NCBI GenBank assembly: GCA_046758845.1
Contig: JBHIBA010000027.1
Location: 1 to 27,501 of the forward strand
DNA: 27,501 nt
DNA from: JBHIBA01 sp046758845
GTDB lineage: Bacteria; UBA8248; JACPRG01; G963555815
Direction: 5' to 3'
Of the stretch, positions 23,311 through 27,501 are shown one piece after another. Made by a program: the position numbers and the translations under genes. Under the pieces are notes generated by a model. The model was not told the origin of the DNA and did not search any database. It was given only the letters and a program-made list of their open reading frames with translations. How positions within the stretch are numbered: position 1 is the first letter of the stretch; every line of letters starts with the position of its first letter.

Positions 23311-23661
23311 ATGAAGCGGTGCGCGAACCCGAAATTTCCCCATTGCAGCGCCCCCGTTCAGACGTACCGGGCCCTCACGCCCGAGGGCGCGGCCGATGAG
23401 GCATTTTGTCTGAACGGCCACTCCCAACCGGTGCTGGATAGCACGTTCTCTGGGCAGGGGCCCGATCAACCCGACAGCCCTGGAGTGAAGGTCAGCCGTG
23501 AGCTACGTGGACGGAATTTTCGAGCGGTACTGGGAGGAGAGGACGGCAGCGTGCGCGCCCTGCTCGATGGGCCTGTCGCCCAGGGAGGTTCAGGAGCGGA
23601 GTCCGAGGAGCTGGGGGGATCTGAGACAACTTTTCTGTCTCGAGGTGAATCAGGCGGTTGA
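23311..23661 (+). CDS. Small phage protein with zinc-finger-like N-terminus
   Basis: A 116-residue frame whose first 45 residues look real: MKRCANPKFPHCSAPVQTY and then AFCLNGHSQPV, with Cys, Cys, Cys and His spaced as in small phage zinc-ribbon proteins ending CxNGHS. The rest is Gly/Ser-rich, overlaps the next gene in another frame by 164 bases, and has no clear character. Either the genes truly overlap or a base error or frameshift hides an earlier stop. The ATG overlaps the stop of a 20-codon frame (ATGA). Confidence 0.45.
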   Translation: MKRCANPKFPHCSAPVQTYRALTPEGAADEAFCLNGHSQPVLDSTFSGQGPDQPDSPGVKVSRELRGRNFRAVLGGEDGSVRALLDGPVAQGGSGAESEELGGSETTFLSRGESGG

Positions 23662-23893
23662 GGCCCTGGAGGCCCGGGAGCGGCGGATCGTCTGGTGGCG
23701 TCATCCCCCGCCCGGCACGCCGCCCATGGCCTGGAGGCGGATCGCCCGAGAGCTTGGCCTTTCCCACCCCATCCCGCAGCGGATTTACAGACGCGCCGCC
23801 CGGCGGCTGGCCGAGGAGTTCCGCCAGAGAAAGCTGCGGCCCAGACCGCGCCCCCGAGCGGCCGATGAGAAGGAACTCTCGTTTCGGGAGTAA
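23498..23893 (+). CDS. Phage helix-turn-helix protein (sigma region 4 or DUF6362-like)
   Basis: A 131-residue basic protein. Residues about 50-112 read like a sigma region 4/late-regulator helix-turn-helix: EARERRIVWWRH, then AWRRIARELGLSHPIPQRIY and RRAARRLAEEF. The spacing of ERRIVWWR with a following W-x-IA-x-xxG recalls the phage family DUF6362. Its place just before the terminase genes suits a late-gene activator of the ArpU or Q kind. The start is GTG at 23498, with AAGG about 7 bases upstream. The C-terminus is Arg/Pro-rich (RPRPRPR). Confidence 0.6.
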   Translation: MSYVDGIFERYWEERTAACAPCSMGLSPREVQERSPRSWGDLRQLFCLEVNQAVEALEARERRIVWWRHPPPGTPPMAWRRIARELGLSHPIPQRIYRRAARRLAEEFRQRKLRPRPRPRAADEKELSFRE

Positions 23894-24165
23894 TTCACTT
23901 CAAGCTTTAATCGGCTGAATACAACGGACCATCGAATCCATTGACCCAGGTACGATTCGTTTTTTCCCTCCTCCCGAGGCGGTCTCTCCATTTGTCAAAT
24001 TTGCTCAATCGCTCCTTGCTGAGACCGATATGCCGGACCTCTCACGATGCCCGAATTTTCGACTGAATGCCCGGCTACCCCCCTCACCGAGTCGTTGGTA
24101 CACCCACGGAAAAAATTGCGGGAGCGCCAAACCAGCCAAATGAAAAGAAATACGAAAGAAATCGC
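23894..24165. other. Gene-free phage spacer
   Basis: About 270 AT-richer bases with no credible gene. CGGTCTC (23980-23986) and GAGACCG (24021-24027) form an inverted pair around ATTTGTCAAAT (23990-24000), a perfect palindrome with a one-base centre that shares its half with the repressor region. This may be another operator. Confidence 0.35.
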
Positions 24166-24194
24166 TTGACGATTTGCGGACTAGGGCTTAAGTT
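24166..24194 (+). promoter_or_regulatory. Possible promoter for the pre-terminase RNA
   Basis: TTGACG at 24166-24171 matches five of six -35 bases and is followed, after 17 bases, by TAAGTT (24189-24194), a weak -10. It stands at the end of an AT-rich run and about 30 bases before a strongly structured segment that ends in a terminator. Confidence 0.35.
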
Positions 24195-24199
24195 ATGCG

Positions 24200-24315
24200 T
24201 AAGTTGAGCGAAAGTCACTGGAGTTGAGGGCGAGTTTAGGTCGTTCATCTGCCCCAGCGGCCTATGCCCTCAACGGGTTATTGAGGCCCGGTGGAGTCTT
24301 CCGCCGGGCCTTTTT
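24200..24315 (+). ncRNA. Candidate structured phage RNA before the terminase genes
   Basis: GTTGAGGGC (24223-24231) pairs perfectly with GCCCTCAAC (24266-24274). Inside, TAGGTCG (24237-24243) pairs with CGGCCTA (24258-24264), with one G-T pair and a 14-base loop. Nine bases later comes a strong terminator (24284-24315). With the promoter-like boxes at 24166-24194 this would be a transcript of about 115 bases. No open frame of interest lies in it. Alternatives are a cos/pac packaging site, which also lies upstream of terminase small subunits and often has dyads, or a leader. The 5' end is a guess. Confidence 0.5.
24284..24315 (+). terminator. Strong intrinsic terminator upstream of the terminase genes
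   Basis: An 11-bp stem, AGGCCCGGTGG (24284-24294) with CCGCCGGGCCT (24301-24311), has one G-T pair and a six-base loop and runs into TTTTT (24311-24315). Confidence 0.85.
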
Positions 24316-24333
24316 CTTGGCGGACTGTGGAAA

Positions 24334-24702
24334 GTGGCTGATGCCCCGAAGAAGAGAAATCCGAAAACGAAGACACGCCGTGGTCCCGTTAGACAGCAAA
24401 AGGATGCCAAGCAGAAAGATAATGGCCAGCCTCAGGCAAAGCTGGGAAATTCGGAACTCCTCAAGACCAGGGGAAAGGAGGCATACGAGAGAATCGCGGA
24501 TCTGGCCTTAAAAGAAGGGCTTGAAAAGGAGGAACTACTGGTCAGGTGCCTCATCTTCCTTGCGGACCAGTGGGCGCGCAACGCTCGTAAGAAACTGGAA
24601 ACCGCTTCGGACTTCGAGGCCACACTGGCGGACATCGCCCGCCGCGCCGCGGAAAAATATGGCCGAAAGTGCAAACAACGGGGAACGGGAAAAGGCGGCT
24701 GA
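24334..24702 (+). CDS. Putative phage terminase small subunit
   Basis: A 122-residue basic protein that ends inside the large-terminase gene (44-base overlap), the place and size of a small terminase subunit, which recognises phage DNA for packaging. The first 35 residues are Lys/Arg-rich (KKRNPKTKTRRGP), suited to DNA binding. The rest is helical and charged (EAYERIADLALKEGLEKEEL, then LARKK-like helices), as in the oligomerisation part. No clear helix-turn-helix is visible, so the call rests mainly on context. The start is GTG at 24334 with a weak site (GGAAA). Confidence 0.5.
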   Translation: MADAPKKRNPKTKTRRGPVRQQKDAKQKDNGQPQAKLGNSELLKTRGKEAYERIADLALKEGLEKEELLVRCLIFLADQWARNARKKLETASDFEATLADIARRAAEKYGRKCKQRGTGKGG

Positions 24703-26287
24703 GGTATGGATGACCTTCTGGGACCACCCCGTTCGCTTTGTGCAGGAATGCCTGGGCGCCGAGCCCGAACCCTACCAGGCCGACGTCCTGGACGCCTTGG
24801 CCGAGTTTCCCCGGGTCGCCGTCCGGAGCGGACACGGCGTGGGGAAGACGGCCGTGGCCGCCTGGGCGGTCACCTGGTTCCTGGTCACGCGTCCGCTGTC
24901 GAAGGTCCCCACGACCGCCCCGACTTTTGAAAAGCAAGTCCGCGACATCTTCTGGGCGGAAATTCACCGCTGGGTCGGGCCGTCTTTCCTGGCAGGGGGA
25001 TTGGAGCTCTCCCAGACCCGGATGGCGGTGAAGGGATTCGAGGAGGAATGGTTCGCAGTCGGAATGTCGGCCGCGCGGCCCGAGAACCTGGAGGGCTTTC
25101 ACGCGCCCCACCTCTTATATGTCATCGATGAGGCCAAGGGCGTTTCGGACGCCATCTTCGACGGCATCCAGGGGGCCCTCACGACCGACGCGAAGCTGTT
25201 TCTCATCAGCACGCCGGGAGCGAGACTGGGCTACTTCCATCAGGTCTTCACAAAGCTGAGGACGACGTGGAAGACCTTCCACATCCCCTGTCTGGGACGT
25301 TGGGAGGACGCGAAGGCCCTGCCGTCGGAAAATCCCATCAGCCCCCGAATTTCCCCGGAATGGATCGGGGCCCGGAAGGAGGAGTGGGGCGAAAGCTCCC
25401 CCGTCTATCAGGCCAGGGTGATGGGGGAGTTCCCCTCTGAGGGGGAGGACGCGCTGATCTCTCTCTCCCATATCGAGGCGGCCGAGGGGCGCCAGGCGGC
25501 GGCCTGGAGCGAGATGGCCGAATCTGCTGACGCGGATTCGGCAAAAGGATTTGAGCACACCCGCTGGCTGAAGCGGGCCTTGGGCGTGGACGTCGCCCGC
25601 TACGGCTCGGACTTCACGGTTTTCACGATTGTTGACGCCTATTCGGTTACTGGCGGGCCGGGGGTTGGCGGTCATGGTCCCGAGGATGGTGGCAGTAGGG
25701 GCCCAGAATGGTACGGCCCTACCGCCCTTCGGTTCGTCCGTCGGCGAGAGAAGAAAAGTGTTGTGGACGTCGCGGCCGAGGCGGAACACCTGGCCCGCGA
25801 GTGGAAGGTCAACATCGTGGCCGTGGACGACACGGGCGTCGGAGGAGGGGTCACGGATTTAATCGCCGAGGCGGGATTGGAGGTCCTTCCCATCCATTTC
25901 GGCGGGGCCACCTCGGACGCGCAGTCCTTCCTGAACCTCAAGGCGGAGATCTTCTGGGGGCTGAGACGGGCGTTCGAGGCGGGCGCCATAAGTCTCGATC
26001 CCACGGGGGGAGAGGTCTCGAAGCCGGACATGGATTCCCTCATCGGTCAGCTCTCGGCGATGAAGTACGAGATCAAGCCCAGGGGGATCCGCATCGTGGA
26101 CCCGGATGAGGCGGCCAGGAAAATGCCCGGAGCCGCCAGGGGCCGCCCTGCGAGGAGCCCGGACCACGCCCATAGCTTTGCGCTGGCCTGGTGGGCGGCC
26201 GGCGGTTTTTCGGCGGCCGAGTCCGTCCTTCTGGATGATTCGAGAGAGAGCGAGAGGTACACCCGGCGGCGTTTCTACACCTCTTAA
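24659..26287 (+). CDS. Phage terminase large subunit (ATPase and nuclease)
   Basis: A 542-residue packaging motor. The ATPase half has a Q motif (EPEPYQADVL, about 35-44), Walker A GHGVGKT (58-64), and Walker B LLYVIDEAK (about 152-160). The nuclease half has acidic sites in ALGVDVARYGSDFT (about 306-319), VAVDDTGVGGG and SPDHAHSFALAWW. Between the first two nuclease strands is a Gly-rich stretch (about 327-355; GGPGVGGHGPEDGG) that the family normally lacks and that is encoded by a palindromic DNA segment at 25667-25726. I chose the ATG at 24659; the frame is open from 24521, but that part is the small-subunit gene in another frame. Confidence 0.93.
   Translation: MAESANNGEREKAAEVWMTFWDHPVRFVQECLGAEPEPYQADVLDALAEFPRVAVRSGHGVGKTAVAAWAVTWFLVTRPLSKVPTTAPTFEKQVRDIFWAEIHRWVGPSFLAGGLELSQTRMAVKGFEEEWFAVGMSAARPENLEGFHAPHLLYVIDEAKGVSDAIFDGIQGALTTDAKLFLISTPGARLGYFHQVFTKLRTTWKTFHIPCLGRWEDAKALPSENPISPRISPEWIGARKEEWGESSPVYQARVMGEFPSEGEDALISLSHIEAAEGRQAAAWSEMAESADADSAKGFEHTRWLKRALGVDVARYGSDFTVFTIVDAYSVTGGPGVGGHGPEDGGSRGPEWYGPTALRFVRRREKKSVVDVAAEAEHLAREWKVNIVAVDDTGVGGGVTDLIAEAGLEVLPIHFGGATSDAQSFLNLKAEIFWGLRRAFEAGAISLDPTGGEVSKPDMDSLIGQLSAMKYEIKPRGIRIVDPDEAARKMPGAARGRPARSPDHAHSFALAWWAAGGFSAAESVLLDDSRESERYTRRRFYTS
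25667..25726. repeat. Palindromic insertion-like segment inside the large terminase gene
   Basis: GTAGGGGCC (25695-25703) pairs with GGCCCTAC (25715-25722) with one bulged G, and GGCGGT (25667-25672) with ACCGCC (25721-25726). The GTAG head resembles the REP-like hairpin at 20109-20133. The segment keeps the reading frame and encodes the unusual Gly-rich stretch of the nuclease half. A REP-type insertion is inferred. Confidence 0.45.
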
Positions 26288-26418
26288 AGAGGTCCCCGGG
26301 AAGCTGATCCGACATCAGGCGGAAGAATTCCGGCGCAGCCTGTCAGGGGAAAAGGTCCTCGCTGCTCATCCAGCAGCGGACAACCACACCGGTTAGGGAG
26401 ACCCCTGAAGGTTGGGCC

Positions 26419-26436
26419 CGGGGCGGTGGCGCCCCG
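26419..26436 (+). other. GC-rich hairpin in the terL–portal gap
   Basis: CGGGGCG-GTGG-CGCCCCG, a perfect 7-bp stem 23 bases before the portal start, with no T-run. It may stabilise or process the mRNA; nothing else is visible in the 172-base gap. Confidence 0.4.
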
Positions 26437-26459
26437 AGCCGTGTCTTGAGGAAAAAAGA

Positions 26460-27501
26460 ATGGGATTGATTGATCGGCTCACGCGAAAGACGGTGACCTG
26501 GGCCCTGAGCAAGCCGGGCGTTCAGAGAAGGGTCCAGGAGGCCCTGCCGTTAGGGGAAGGGATTGACCCGGACGAACATCAATTCCGCTCTCTCACGGGG
26601 GGGTCGCAGCGGGACCTGACTCCCTTTCATCAAGACCGGGCCATCCGCACGGCTTACATCCTTTATAAGACGAATCCGATAGCCTTTCGCCTGACGGAGG
26701 ACCTCAAAGATTGGGTGGTGGGGAAGGGAATCTCATATTCTCACCGTCATCCCGCACTGCAAGCGGTCCTGAATCTCCACTGGAAGGACTGGGTCAACGC
26801 CTGGGACATCCACCAGCACGCGCTGGTTCGTGACCTGGGGCTCTTCGGAGAGCTCTGTCTTCCGGTCTTCGTCAACCGGGCTGACGGCCACGTCCGCCTG
26901 GGGGTTCTTGACGCCGGGAAGATCGCCCAGGTGAGGACGGACCCGGACAACGTCCGGGTGACGGCCGCCGTCGTCCGGAAAGGCCGGGAAAGGGTGGAAG
27001 ATCGCACTTTCCAGGTAGTCCGCCTCGATGAAAACCCCGCGAGTCAAACTTTCGGGCGCCTGGCGGGGGATTGCTTTTACTTCGCCGTCAACAAGACGAG
27101 CACCGCAACCCGCGGGACGCCTGATCTCCTGGCTTTGGCCGACTTCCTGGACGCTTACGACCAATTCATTTTCGACGACATGGAGCGGACGGTTCTGGCC
27201 AAGCGGTTCATCTTCGACCTGACCGTGGACGGGGCCGATGTGAAGAAGCTCCGAGAGAAGGCGACCCAGCTCAAAGACCTGAAGCCCGGCGCCGTTTATG
27301 CCCATAACAAGCAGGAGAGCCTCCAGGCCGTCGCGCCGGACATGAAGCACCTGGACACCAGCCGGGCCGCCCGGGAGTACCGGGGGCACATCCTCGGGGG
27401 CGCGGGCTTCGCCGAGCATTTCCTCGGCCGGGGAGATGACGTGAACCGGGCCACGGCGGCGGAGATGGCGGACCCCATCGTCAAGCAGAAGACGGCATAC
27501 G
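26460..27501 (+). CDS. Phage portal protein, cut by the window end
   Basis: The first 347 residues of an open frame that runs out of the window. Portal proteins form the dodecameric ring at one capsid vertex through which terminase drives DNA. The protein follows terL by 172 bases, begins MGLIDRLTRKTVTWALSKPG, and has portal-like segments: an early helix region YKTNPIAFRLTEDLKDWVVG, a beta-rich wing (about 125-215), and a late stretch with GAGFAEHFLGRGDDVNRATA. That last stretch is the pattern before the clip helix in SPP1-like portals. The ATG at 26460 has GAGG 8 bases upstream. The family call is from layout and these segments. Confidence 0.8.
   Translation, partial: MGLIDRLTRKTVTWALSKPGVQRRVQEALPLGEGIDPDEHQFRSLTGGSQRDLTPFHQDRAIRTAYILYKTNPIAFRLTEDLKDWVVGKGISYSHRHPALQAVLNLHWKDWVNAWDIHQHALVRDLGLFGELCLPVFVNRADGHVRLGVLDAGKIAQVRTDPDNVRVTAAVVRKGRERVEDRTFQVVRLDENPASQTFGRLAGDCFYFAVNKTSTATRGTPDLLALADFLDAYDQFIFDDMERTVLAKRFIFDLTVDGADVKKLREKATQLKDLKPGAVYAHNKQESLQAVAPDMKHLDTSRAAREYRGHILGGAGFAEHFLGRGDDVNRATAAEMADPIVKQKTAY

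Overview
The window looks like one contig piece of a GC-rich, Gram-negative-type bacterium from a poorly sampled environmental lineage. Lipoprotein signals, a periplasmic YceI protein and a BepA-like M48 metallopeptidase point to a two-membrane cell. The amidase–GerMN–rph–rdgB–tRNA-Pro order is one I associate with Nitrospirota, NC10 or Rokubacteria-type genomes. That placement is inference and low confidence; no rRNA or other marker here settles it.

Layout, left to right. (1) 1-1000: an MntA/HepT nucleotidyltransferase/HEPN toxin-antitoxin pair, with a frameshifted, truncated second mntA copy beside it. (2) 1011-4302, minus strand: a housekeeping run of Amidase_3 protein, GerMN protein, RNase PH, RdgB and tRNA-Pro(TGG). 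(3) 4481-6021, plus strand: a small lipoprotein, a DUF2007 protein and pyrE. (4) 6096-9740: an MFS transporter, a long AT-richer gap, a YnfA-family membrane protein, an unknown four-helix membrane protein and an OsmC-family protein. (5) 9763-11761: a two-way terminator, a minus-strand rhodanese-ThiF/MoeB fusion, and a gene-free stretch holding a large nested inverted repeat. (6) 11762-16105, plus strand: a DRE-TIM (isopropylmalate/homocitrate synthase-like) enzyme, a zinc alcohol dehydrogenase, a cupin and an M48/TPR lipoprotein. (7) 16181-19226, minus strand: a type III polyketide synthase overlapping a YceI gene, then an M20 peptidase. (8) 19556-21095, plus strand: a small membrane protein and a two-domain sulfurtransferase, with a REP-like hairpin between them. 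(9) 21184-27501: the left part of a prophage, with an S24-type repressor (minus strand), a Cys-rich microprotein, an unknown Cys-rich protein, a small zinc-finger-like protein, a helix-turn-helix protein, a structured RNA ending in a strong terminator, a putative small terminase, the large terminase and a portal protein cut by the window end.

The points I consider most worth checking are the structured RNA or cos-like element immediately before the terminase genes; the long nested inverted repeat in the moeB upstream region, which can pair in two exclusive ways; the type III PKS–YceI gene pair; an amidase that lacks its usual catalytic glutamate; an apparent in-frame palindromic insertion in the large terminase; and a prophage early region with no visible integrase or replication genes.
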